A stretch of DNA of 64,000 nt from Fonsecaea monophora. Taxonomy: Eukaryota; Ascomycota; Eurotiomycetes; Chaetothyriales; Herpotrichiellaceae. Position 1 is the first letter of the stretch. Every line of letters starts with the position of its first letter. Of this stretch, positions 44,969-55,682 are shown in pieces. A program made the translations under genes and the position numbers. The notes under the pieces were generated by a model, which saw nothing but the letters and a program-made list of their open reading frames with translations, was not told where the DNA came from and did not search any database. Location of the stretch: positions 62,001 through 126,000 of the forward strand of contig NW_019173960.1 of assembly GCF_001642475.1 (NCBI RefSeq), in the 5' to 3' direction.

Positions 44969-46000
44969 ATGTCCCTAAAACCACCCCTCCTCTCCGTCCC
45001 GTCACGACACCACCAACATCCACGAGACGACCACCAGCAGCAGCAGCAGGAAGACTACGACTATGAGATCACGATCCGCTTCTCCGCATCCCTGCCGGAC
45101 CTGCTCCTGTCAATTCCCGCCTCCCTCAATGCCAACACGGCCACGCTGAAGCAGCTGATCCGGTCGCGCATCCCTGACGCCTACGCCAAACACCGCATCC
45201 GGCTGATCCATGCGGGCAAGGCCCTTGTCGACGATGTCCCGCTTGCGGCGTCGCTGAAGAGGAACGTCTCCAGGCCGCCGAGTCGGATCGGCACGCCGGG
45301 TCCGTACGACGAGAGATCTAATGGCTCTGTCGCGGCCGGGAATTCTGGCGGTGAGAGGAGACTGGAACTTGGAAACAAGGGCAAGCAACCCGTGCGGGAT
45401 CCGCCGGCGCAGGCGAGAATCTACATACACTGCTCAATAGGCGACATTGTACTCTCCGCTGCGGAGTTGGCAGCTGAAGCGGCGATTGCGGCATCCGCCA
45501 AAGCGAGCGAGGACCAAGACGAGGACACCACAGCGGCCACCAACGCAGCGCAGCAGCAGCAGCAGACGACAACGACGCCCGCGCCCCGCGGCTTCGACCG
45601 TCTCCTCAACGCCGGCTTCAGCGCCACCGAGGTACAGTCCCTCCGGCTCCAGTTCCTCGCAATTCAGGCGCACACGCACACGCCCGACACGATGCCGTCA
45701 CCCAACACGCTGCGGAACATGGAAGACCGGTGGCTCGACAACTCCACGACGGGCGCGAACGCCGACCTGGGCCCCGACACCGCAGCAGGCTCTGCCGCGG
45801 GGATCGGCGGCGACGACGACATCCAGGCCGGCGCCCTCGACGACATCATCTGGGGCACCGCCATGGGCTTCTTCTGGCCCGTCGGCTGTCTGGTGTGGGG
45901 GGTGCGTGAGGAGGGTATCTGGAGCCAGCGCCGCAAAATGGCCGTCATCGTGGGGTTTTTGTTGAACATTGGACTGGGCATTATCAAGTATACAGGTTGA
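44969..46000 (+). CDS. dsc3: DSC E3 ubiquitin ligase complex subunit 3
   Basis: A single exon of 343 residues. The N-terminal region (about 32-100) is a ubiquitin-like fold with ITIRFSASLPDLLLSIP and KHRIRLIHAGKAL, as in the DUF2407 family. A Gln/Ala/Thr-rich linker follows, then GFDRLLNAGFSATEVQSLRLQF, a motif kept in Dsc3 proteins, and a C-terminus with two hydrophobic segments (WGTAMGFFWPVGCLVW and MAVIVGFLLNIGLGII). In yeasts and Aspergillus the Golgi Dsc complex ubiquitinates membrane proteins and activates the SREBP hypoxia regulator. The coding sequence is markedly GC-rich compared with its neighbours. Confidence 0.9.
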   Translation: MSLKPPLLSVPSRHHQHPRDDHQQQQQEDYDYEITIRFSASLPDLLLSIPASLNANTATLKQLIRSRIPDAYAKHRIRLIHAGKALVDDVPLAASLKRNVSRPPSRIGTPGPYDERSNGSVAAGNSGGERRLELGNKGKQPVRDPPAQARIYIHCSIGDIVLSAAELAAEAAIAASAKASEDQDEDTTAATNAAQQQQQTTTTPAPRGFDRLLNAGFSATEVQSLRLQFLAIQAHTHTPDTMPSPNTLRNMEDRWLDNSTTGANADLGPDTAAGSAAGIGGDDDIQAGALDDIIWGTAMGFFWPVGCLVWGVREEGIWSQRRKMAVIVGFLLNIGLGIIKYTG

Positions 46001-46322
46001 AATTTTCATCTTGTTTTCTTGTAGGGTCGAGGCGGGTCTCGTGTATCACGAAAAGATCGACGTGTTTAGACATCTTGTCACCCTGGTAGAGCATACTGTA
46101 CGAGGTATAATTTGTGGAAACCCGAAATGACAACCCCATTCGAGACTTTCCTCTGATCTGATACAAAGGGCTTCTATAACAAAGCGGCCCATCCAAACAG
46201 GAAACACCTTGTGAAACGCCTGCAACATCAATTCATATGCACAACAGTCTGGATAAAGCCCGATCCAGACTGTCCATTATCCACGGGTCGACTTCGTCCA
46301 ATCGCTCAACAAGCTCAACCGC
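46001..46322. other. Convergent spacer between dsc3 and vti1
   Basis: 322 nt separate the two stop codons. One exact copy of the recurrent GTACGAGGTA motif lies at 46098-46107. Confidence 0.45.
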
Positions 46323-47170
46323 TCACTTGAACTTGCTGTATATTACACCAATGATAAGCAGCACTAGCACTGTAATGATCGCGATGGTAATCACGCGGTT
46401 TGTAGCCATTCTGTTGGGATTCACCAAAATCAAAGCACATAATGTCAGCTCACACTCGGCTTAAGTCGCGTCGTCAAAATGGAGAGAGATTCTTACCTGC
46501 GCGCCATCCCACGAAGCGTCTTCACACTTCGATCCACGTAGCCTTCGCTCTGCAATAGATTTCTGTGTGTGTTCTCAATCACATTCCTCTGTTGGTGTAG
46601 ATCTGCCAGTGTGGAAGCTCCAATCTGCTCCGTCTCGAGCGCTATCCGTTGTGACTCTCTTAACCGGTCGGAACTCCGTCCCAGTCGCTCTGTGCCCGAG
46701 AGGAGCTGCTGGCGCTGTTCAAGCTGCGCATCTCTGGGGCCTCCTTCTGGGTCGTCTGTGTACCTGTCGCCGAAGAGTTGTTTCCGCTCAGATTCGGCGA
46801 GCGATTTCAGTTTCCGTGCCAGGGTGTCGATATCGGACTGGTGGTTGCGGAAGCGCGAGTTCACTTTGCTCCGCTGGGAGGTCGGGATGTTGGATTTCTC
46901 CAGGTTCATCTGGTCAAGCTACATTCGCAAGGACGTCAGAAGAGTCCAGCCCGCATCACTTTCCACAACAGCGGGAGGAGCGAAACATACCAACTCCTTG
47001 GCCTCATCAAGAGCCCTCTCCGCGGCTCGTATCGCAACCTTTCTCTCCTCCCCCGCGAGTTCGGGGATTTGGTCCAACTTCTGATTCACGTCTGCCTGGA
47101 CGAGTTTCAACTCGGCTTCGTAGGTGCTAAAAAGTTCAGAGCCCGCATCGGTGTCGAGTGGGTTCGCCAT
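46323..47170 (-). CDS. vti1: Vesicle SNARE Vti1 (Qb-SNARE)
   Basis: Three exons, 47170..46991, 46918..46497 and 46410..46323, with introns of 72 and 86 nt, give 229 residues. The first 90 residues form the Habc-type three-helix region (LFSTYEAELKLVQADVNQKL). A SNARE coiled coil follows (about 135-198), with the central-layer Gln in LHQQRNVIENT, and a C-terminal membrane anchor ITIAIITVLVLLIIGVIYS with a short luminal tail. Length and layout match yeast Vti1. It takes part in Golgi, endosome and vacuole fusion. The last exon encodes mainly the anchor. Confidence 0.94.
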
Positions 47171-48381
47171 TGTTGCGAGTTGCCGGTGAGGACCTGGAAA
47201 CGAGTTGCAGTTCGAGGGTATAACTCAGGGACTAGTTGTAGGACTTTGTCAGAGGAGGCGGGTTGGAAGAGAGGGGATGGGCGAGGTTGGAAAATCGGCG
47301 TGCTAGGGAGGCCGTCCGCAGGCACGAGAGTAGTGTTCTGTCTTTCGGTGCCAGAGGTGAGAAGGATAATCCGGTGAGGCGGCGATATCAGATCGTGGAG
47401 TGTAACTGAGGACGTTACGGTAGTGCCTTTGGGGATGTGTCCGCAGTTGACGTCGGCTGAAGGACAGACACTCACATCCCGGTCCTGTTTTGGAAATTCC
47501 CGACGCCGCTTTTGGCGCCTAGATTCCTCGACTCTTATCAAGTGCAGGTCGCCGTTGCTTCCGCCTAAGCAACTCTCGGTGCTTCTTGCCGAAGACTGAC
47601 GACAAGGGGGCACCCTGTGCCTCCGCCAGCCTCCCTTATCTCGCTCGCTAGGAAGGAAGTCAGGAACTTGCACCCTCGAGCAATAGCCTAACTTAAATCT
47701 GTCCTCGAAGCTTCCCCATCTATTTCATGCTCCTTGAACATCCTCTCTTGCGCAATACTTTTGATCTTCAACTCTCTTCTCACTGGGGAACCACTGCGAA
47801 ATTTCATCCTCATACGTGATGATCTCATCCTCATATGCTCAGACGCTAGTTGAGTTCTCGCGGGCCATGACTGCCCCGGTCAACGTTAACGTTTGTGGGC
47901 TATATTCAGGGGCTACAGCATTGTAAACAGCCACTGTTTCAACCCCCTGAGGCGCAGAAAGTTTACTTCGCATATTCTGAGGAATGCTACTGCAGTGCTA
48001 GCTTGTAAAAGGACATGTGTACCGAGTACGAGGTATACCACGTGGAGTTAGAATCACTGCCAACTCGAACAACGCCCTTCTTTTTATCGTACGAGGTACA
48101 TAATGCAACCTAGGACTTGCCCAGCAGGGTTCAATTGGGGCAAAAGCGCTTCACGTTTGTGGTAGCGAGACGCCACATCAAGTCGAGTGCAAGTACAGCG
48201 CTTATCTCAAACAATGGCGTGTGTGACCGGCCAACTCTTGCACATGCCGGGGTGAGTATTTGGTATGTACCTGGTTGCTGACATGGACTCTTTCGTGTGA
48301 GGTGTTAAGTAGATCAATCGTGTCTTCGAATCTTTCTGGACTCATCAGTCGCTGCGCCTTCACTACTCTGCCACAAGAAAC
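47171..48381. other. Intergenic, upstream of vti1 and of the NO VEIN-like gene
   Basis: About 1.2 kb, a divergent promoter region. It contains two exact copies of GTACGAGGTA (48026-48035 and 48089-48098). No gene is supported. Confidence 0.45.
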
Positions 48382-51300
48382 ATGCCAAAACTTGGCTTCA
48401 GCAGAAACGGTCGCCCCCTGAATGTTGCCGCAGCTAGAGATGAGATTGATAGAATCCGCAGAGATCGGGGTATCATCGACGAGTACGACGAAAGGCAAAT
48501 TCGCAAGACAGATTCGAGCTTTCAAGAAGACTACCGTCGAAGAGCTGCCGAGCACAGAGCCTTATACGCCCGATATACTAGAACGTCGGTTTCTTCCCTC
48601 TGTTCAAAATCCTGGTTGCTAATAACAGCAGCGTCGCCGAGCAGCTCTACTCGACCAGATTCAGGCTTATTTACGAATTGCTCCAAAATGGAGACGACTC
48701 CTGTTACGCGAATGATGTCGAGCCCTCTATCACATTTCGGATCAAGCCCTCCGAGCTGATCATCGAGTCCAATGAGCGGGGATTCACACTCGAGAATGTT
48801 GAATCTATTTGCGATACTGGTAAAAGCTCCAAAGCCAGAAATGCCGATACTACTGGGGAGAAAGGCCTGGGTTTCAAATCGGTGTTCGGCATTGCTGACT
48901 ACGTCCACATCCAATCCGGGCTCTGGTCTTTCAGGTTTGAGCATAGTCAAGGCGAAGAGGGCGTAGGAATGATCACTCCAGTGTGGACTGATGTTACGTC
49001 TCGTCTACCTTCAAATGTCGGGACGAGGTTGACACTTCGGTACTCTGACCAGCGCGACATCTTCGCCAAACGCCTCGTGTCTGAGTTTGAAAAACTACCC
49101 AGAACAATCATGTTCGCGCTACGCAAGCTGAAGAAGTTGATCGTCGTCGTGGATGGCGTTGCTGGACGATCAGACCAAATAACTTTCGAGAAAGATGGAC
49201 ATTTGAGATCTAACGAAATACGCATCAACACCACCGTGACCGGGAATTTTGGTGCCCATACGTCAGCGACAACATGGCTCAAGCTGTTTCAACACACAGT
49301 CAGCGACCTCCCTTCTGACACACATCGTACAAGCTCTGAGAGCGATGTGACCGTCGCATTTGAGGTGGATTCAAATGGCCTGCCCGTCATTCCCGCCGAC
49401 GGGCAGCATGTATTCGCTTATCTTCCAGTACAGCGGATTATGCAGCTTCCTGTATGTGTCTTTGACAACTTTCGCCGTACGAAGCTAACTGATCCAGTTT
49501 CTTATAAATGCGGATTTTGTCCTCACGGCTAATCGTGAGAGTGTTCCCGATACAGATTGGAATGATGCATTGCGAGACGGTGTCTCTTCTGCGTTTATCG
49601 GTTTGGTGAACAAAATTGTTACTTCTAGTGACCCTCTGGAGCTTACGTGGATGCGCTATCTCCCCCGGGGCCCTATGCAAGGTTTCTGGGAAGATTTGTT
49701 GTCTGACATTGAGAACGGGCTCCGGTCTAGGAAGAGACGCATTTTCCGGTCACGACGGAATAATCTTCGCAGCATGGAACGCATAAGAGTTCTTCCCCAC
49801 TGGTTCATCCACGACAACGAGCCAATTGTGGCGGACTCGGACGATGATATCTACTTATCGGACGATTACGAAACAATCGATGTAAGAATCCTGGAAGAAT
49901 TTGGGGTGGCGGAAATCTTGCCTCGAGAAGTTTTGGCGAGAATACAACTTGGTCTTTCACGAAGCGCGGAACGCCCAATACATGACATACCACTGGATGA
50001 CTCGTGGCACACAGCCTTTGCTGCTCTCATACAACGGCTCCTTAACAGAAAAAGAATCAAGAAGAATATTGAGGAGTTAAGAATCATTCCATTGGATGAC
50101 AATGAATGGGTTTCACCCTCGTCCTTGCTTGTGGATCCTGTGTATCTACCATATCTGGTCGACGAAGACTCGGTGTCGATAAAGGTACCTGATGGTCTTG
50201 GGTTTCAGAAACTTCACGAGACGGCCACTGCAGATGGAAAGCGTGCGAGCTTCTACACAAGTCTCGGAATTACCTCGTGCGACCCTGATGCTGTAACAGC
50301 GAGGATCATCGAGACGCACCAGTTATTAAGGAGAACCGGAACGTTCTTCACGTTCAAAACAGATCTCGAAATCCTCTTTTGGTTTGGAAAGCGACCGTCC
50401 CTGTCAACGTGGAGTGAGAATCGTCTGTCACTTGTGAGCGATAAAAACAAGCCACTTCCCGGATCATACTTATTCTTTCCTTCGGGAGACAACTATCACG
50501 CAGAGAAACTACTTGCTGCAACTCCGGAGGAGGATTTGCATGAATGTCGTTACGGAATTCTTGCTAGACAATACCTGGAATCTCAAGTTTCCAATCACAT
50601 CCGCCATGGTTTAGACTGGAGATCCTACCTTCAGAGTTCGGGGGTCAAATACTTCCCTGATCTGGTACGCGAAGTGTCCGCTGGATGGAAACTCCATCCT
50701 TTGATGAAGCTGATCGCTCGAGACAACCCCAACAGCTTTGTCGCAAATCTCAAAGCACATTGGTCTGATTACCGTGTTGATGCCTCCAGAATCAAGAACA
50801 CACTGAAGAATGTTCGGGTACCATGTCTGGATGACTGCACACACAGGCTTTGCGACACTATTCTACCTACACAAGAATTGATGGATAGAAGCCGAGATCC
50901 CAGCCTAACCAGTCTCTTACCATTCCTAAAACTACCTGGGGATTTTGATGCCCAACAATCCGAGGCTTGGTTCTTTTTGAAAGAACTTGGAGTGATCTGT
51001 GAAGTCAATACTAATTTTTACTTGAGAGCTATATCCCTATTAGCTGATCTCGGAGAGGGCCGACTACTACCGACGTGTGAGAAGATATACAGCGGCATTG
51101 CTCAAACGACGGCAGTCGGAGACGCCAAAGCTGTACAGGTATGTCTTGTCCTCATGCAGAGATATCTATTGACTCGGAGCAGCAAGAATTTGCGACGCGA
51201 CGTTTGATCCGCTCGAAGACAACCGAGGAAGCCTGGTACAGATCAACTGACTGTATTTGGGAAGGTCCAAGCTTTCTCCAAGCGAAGCAGGTATTGAGTC

Positions 51301-53680
51301 CGTTGTACGAAGCCAATCAGTCTGCTTCCAGTTTCTTCAAAACTATTCTGGAAATGCGGGATGTTAGCTATAACGACTTGATCGACGAACTCAAAATGTT
51401 AACAACGAAAGTAACAGCTGGATCACGCCCAATCGAGAGCGAGGCGCCAGAAGTCTATGCAGCTCTAAATGCAATGGCAAGCTCTGAGCCTGTGATCGAG
51501 GCCATTCGGTAAGGTCGTCCCTCCAAAAGAGACCAATTTCTCTGACAGCAGTCCTAGGCAAGAGTTCAATGGTAATGGTCTGATTTATGTTGGTCAAAAG
51601 TGGCTGAAGCCTTCAGAGTGCTTGTGGAACTGTACTGTCGCCATCTCCGGGCGTCTGCCACTGGACCACGTATACCCTGGGCTTAAAAAATTCTTTGTCG
51701 ACAAGATGAAAGTCAGGACTATGAGCATCAACGTTCTTTTACAGGAGCTCGGAAGAACGGCGAAGAAGACTTCCCCCGACGTTGACGAGATCAAGCGTAT
51801 CATACATACTATTGGCGAATTGCTATCCTCGGATCCTGAGGTAGAGGTCAGCGAGGAGCAGCTGACAACTTTGGAGAAAACGGACTTTCTACCTGTCCGT
51901 GGCCCCGACGGGTTGGAACTATTTTCCGTGGATCAAGCATTCACCATTAATGACCATCAGAGATATGGCCAGCTCTTCGAAAACAAAGCAAAGATCCTTG
52001 ACTTTGGTCACGAAGAGATGACTTCGTTGTATCCGTTGTTCGAATTGCTGGATCTAGAGGATCGCTTTCTCTCAAGCCTAGCGAAGTCAAAAACGACCGT
52101 GGGCAAGTCAACTGCCCATCAAGCTCTTGAACACTATATCAGAGACCGAGCATACGCCTTGTCATGGTGAGTTTCCAATGCCTTACGATCGGAAAGAAAA
52201 GAATTTCCTGACTGTTCAGCAGCTGTGCAAACTACTACAATAGCTCAGAATATTACAACCGGAAAACGACGATGTATGATTCACTGCTGGCTGCCGAAGT
52301 ATTCGTCTGCGAAGAGATGTGGACAGAGCTCGTGCTACCAGAGAAATATGGCTCAGTCACTGTTCAGAGTGATCGAGCCGTGGTCGATATCCACTTCCTT
52401 GATGGAAAGCTGACGATCTATGTCCCAAGCGACTATGATAGCCTTTATTCTTGCTTCCACACAGAGCTTCCTCAAGAACTTGCAAAAGTACTTTCCATCG
52501 ATAATGAACGGGCAGTTAAGGTCATCTATCGTATCTTGAATGATACCAAGGAAGATTTGGATGCTATCATGAAGGATGAGGACCTACCGGAGTACCCCTG
52601 GTTTGAAAAGCCTGCGTCATCGCTACAGACAGTGCCATTTCCAGCTCTCGGTGATGCAGAACCTAACAGCAGCAGTATGCCAACGCCTGCATCGCCAACG
52701 GAGGCATCCTCTGACCAGGACGACGATGACGGCGGCGGCGGCGACGACGACGACGATATGGTCGTGACCCGGGTCGATCAAAGGAGTACAGCACCATATT
52801 CTCAAGTTGAGAGCAGCATTCCTCCTTTAGTCCACGCTCAGTCGACTGATTCTCAGCATACGATTTGGGAGGAGGTGGCACGAGATCAACAGTACAAAAG
52901 ACTCTTACGAGAAGTGATCCGCCAGGCAAGACGAGGGGGGCGATCTCATCAAAGGAGAGGAGAATCACTATCGCTAGATGAAATTGACGAAGCTCTAGAT
53001 GAACTTGGCTACCCACCAGCTGACTACGCAGCGTTCTACCGAACATTTGGTGATACGGGCAACGGTAGATTTGAAGAAAATGCACGGGTGGGCGCGGCGG
53101 GAGAACTATATGTAAGTCTGGAGAAGTATCCTTAGATATGAATAGCAGCTGACTTGGACTGAATTAGGTGTTTGAACTCCTCAAGTCCTGCGGAGTCACA
53201 AACTTCAGCATCGACAATTGGCAGAGCTCAATTCGTCACTACGTGAACATTCTCCCCGAATACGCAGATGAACCAGCATGGCACGGCCGCGAAATCTCGG
53301 ATGTAATGTACGAAGGCAACTGTCCGCGGCTGATGGAGTTTCTTGGAGACAACACGACATTCCCCTATCCCGCCTGGCTTGGGCATGAGTCCGGCGAGAC
53401 GTCGATGTCGAGACCGGTGGTGAATTATCACATCGAAGTCAAGACCACGTCCGGGCCCTGCAACACTCCGTTCTTCATGAGCAGCAATCAGTACAGGCTC
53501 ATGCGAGACAAAGCCTGTCCAAATGACTCGACGACGGCCCCGCGAGATCTGTACCTGATCATGAGAGTATTCAACCTGTTCTCCAGCAGGATTGGACTGC
53601 AGGTGTATGTTAACCCGTGGCATCTGAGAGAGACAGCCCTGGAATTCGTGGCGGATCCGTGGAAGGTCGTTCCTATGTGA
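48382..53680 (+). CDS. Giant GHKL-ATPase protein with NO VEIN (DUF3883) C-terminal domain
   Basis: At least seven exons encode roughly 1650 residues. Firm exons: up to 49451, 49498..51138, 51183..51508, 51558..52166, 52220..53111 and 53168..53680, with 44-56 nt introns that all keep frame. The 5' end is unresolved: the start at 48382 (MPKLGFSRNGRPLN) fits the family's opening, but joining it to the ATPase exon near 48,635 needs at least one uncertain intron. The ATPase domain shows N-box YELLQNGDDS, a degenerate G1 box (SNERGF) and GEKGLGFKSVFG. A long helical middle and an acidic Asp/Gly-rich linker follow. The last 190 residues contain GAAGELYVFELL and HIEVKTTSG..TPFFMSSNQY, with an E-x-K centre like PD-(D/E)xK nuclease folds. 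Known relatives are plant NO VEIN, sacsin-type ATPases and bacterial DUF3883 proteins. Confidence 0.82.
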
Positions 53681-54140
53681 CGCTTGTGACTCTGGTTCTA
53701 TGGAATTGAGGGCTAGAGATGCCTGTGTATCATAGTTGAATGTACAATACTAGGTTTGTGGTATGCTTTATGGAGCGACATGTAGAGCCCGGTCCCATTT
53801 CGGAAATCCTTGACGCCGCTTTTGTACCTCAGATGCTTGCAACGTAATAGCTCGTACATTCCTCGTACTCGGTACATGGCTGATGGAACCCCAACCACGA
53901 GTTGGATTTGACTTTGACAGAAACATTTGAGGCTGAAAGACTCAGCTTCTAGTGACGACCCTTGACGCTCAAGCTATCGATGTCACAGACACATGAACGT
54001 TGAGCGTCGACATCACAGGATTTGCTGTGATGCTAGACGGTTGAACTATGAACTAGCTATGCGAAGCAGTCAGGCCACACGCCCCACGCCGACATTTTAC
54101 AGAGGACCATTGAACCGAGACTTCTTGTATCTCACAGGCC
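53681..54140. other. Spacer, promoter of the FAD oxidoreductase
   Basis: 460 nt between two plus-strand genes. It includes CCTCGTAC at 53861-53868, a near copy of the recurrent intergenic motif. Confidence 0.4.
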
Positions 54141-55679
54141 ATGAGTAAGCGTGTTGCCATCGTGGGCAGCGGCTGCTCAGGCCTGGGCGCTTTGTGGGCG
54201 CTCAACACCAGCACAAGTCATGAAGTCCATCTCTTCGAAGCCACGTCGCGACTAGGCGGACATACGAAATGCATTTCCTACGAGGGACCCAACGGTCAGA
54301 CGATCCAAGTTGATGCCGGCTTGCTTGCCATCAACAACAACGCCACCTCCCCTAACTTTGTCCGATTCCTCCAGGAGTTGGGTGTCCCGGTGAAGAAGAC
54401 CGCCGTGACTTTTGGCGTCTCCCGCGATCAAGGCGCCTTCGAGTGGGCATGGACTTCGTGGTCGTCCGTCTTTGCCCAGAGGAGAAATATCTTCTGCCCT
54501 GACACGTGGAAGTTGGTGTTTGAGGTCATCCGATTCAAAGAGTTCGCACTCGATCTTCTCCAAGATGACGACGGGGAGGACGAATCCATCATCCAGGAAA
54601 TCCAGCAAAAAAGGATCCAACGTCGGTCCCAAGAAAGGATCGGTGAATATCTCGACCGCGAGAATTACTCTCAAGGGTTCCGTGATAACTATCTCATTCC
54701 AATGGTGGCTGCTATATTGGGCACGAACCTCGTTCGTTGTATATTGGAACTCCCCGCAGTCACGGTGGTGCGATCCATGTACAATCAACACATGCTGAAT
54801 ATGACTCCCAAATCCTCAAATTGGTGGACCATCCCTGGTGGAAGTGGGCGGTATATCGAAGCAGTGGTGAAAGATGTCCCGGACAATCGGATCCATCTCG
54901 ACTCGAAAGTCACCTCACTGACGCCAGGTGAAAATGGCATTGTCGTGTTGAGGGCAAATGGGAAAGACCATGGATTTGACCACGTGATAGTCGCGACACA
55001 GTGTGAACAGGCCCTGGAAATGTTGCAGCCGATCATATCCAGGGAAGAATCTGACATCTTGAAGGGTTTCCGGACAGATAGGGTCGTTGCCGTATTGCAC
55101 TCGGATCTCACGCTGATGCCAAAGAGACGACAAGCATGGTCATCGTTGAACTTTGTCTCCGAGTCCCTATTCCCGCCTACCAGAAGCAAGAACGTTTCCA
55201 GAGGCTGTCTGACATACTGGATGAATGTACTCCAAGAACTGCCAGAGAGTCAGTTGGGCCCTATTCTGATCACACTAAATCCCTTACACATGCCCGATCC
55301 TCGACTGGCCCAGGGCATATGGGAATATTCGCTTCCCTTGTATGATGCGGCTGCAATCAAGTCGCAGAAACTGTTGTCCAAGATTCAAAACACCAAGGGC
55401 ATTAGTTACTGCGGAGCCTGGACCAAGTGTGGCTTCCATGAAGACGGCTTCAGTAGCGGCTTGTCTGTCGCCGTCGGTCATCTGGGGGCAAATCTGCCTT
55501 TCGACTTCGTGGATCCAACATTGTCCGGGGCTAACAAACCCATGCTGACCTTGAAGAATTATTTGCTCAGGTTGGTCATTCTCCTCGTGCAGATAATGGT
55601 GTTGCTGGTAGAAAGAGCCTGTTTGAGGATGGCTGCAGTGATCGACAAACGGATTGCCTCAAGACGAAAAACCGCCTGA
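54141..55679 (+). CDS. FAD/NAD(P)-binding amine-oxidase-like protein (COG2907 type)
   Basis: A single exon of 512 residues. The N-terminal dinucleotide-binding loop is VGSGCSGLG (glycines 9, 11 and 14), with the ribose-binding Glu in LFEATSRLGGHT (34-42) and the motif VDAGLLAINNNATSPNFVRFLQELGVP characteristic of the COG2907 group shared by bacteria and fungi. The C-terminal FAD motif is GISYCGAWTKCGFHEDGFSSGLSVA. Near the end, residues about 470-500 form a hydrophobic helix (LLRLVILLVQIMVLLVE), suggesting membrane attachment. In bacteria such proteins often sit beside cyclopropane-fatty-acid synthase genes; none is present here. Substrate unknown. Its stop lies only 3 nt from the convergent NCS6 stop. 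Confidence 0.88.
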   Translation: MSKRVAIVGSGCSGLGALWALNTSTSHEVHLFEATSRLGGHTKCISYEGPNGQTIQVDAGLLAINNNATSPNFVRFLQELGVPVKKTAVTFGVSRDQGAFEWAWTSWSSVFAQRRNIFCPDTWKLVFEVIRFKEFALDLLQDDDGEDESIIQEIQQKRIQRRSQERIGEYLDRENYSQGFRDNYLIPMVAAILGTNLVRCILELPAVTVVRSMYNQHMLNMTPKSSNWWTIPGGSGRYIEAVVKDVPDNRIHLDSKVTSLTPGENGIVVLRANGKDHGFDHVIVATQCEQALEMLQPIISREESDILKGFRTDRVVAVLHSDLTLMPKRRQAWSSLNFVSESLFPPTRSKNVSRGCLTYWMNVLQELPESQLGPILITLNPLHMPDPRLAQGIWEYSLPLYDAAAIKSQKLLSKIQNTKGISYCGAWTKCGFHEDGFSSGLSVAVGHLGANLPFDFVDPTLSGANKPMLTLKNYLLRLVILLVQIMVLLVERACLRMAAVIDKRIASRRKTA

Positions 55680-55682
55680 GTC

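Noticed and set aside
46080..46130. tRNA-like string ggtagagcat
   Set aside because: No box B or acceptor-stem pairing; the context is a convergent 3' spacer.
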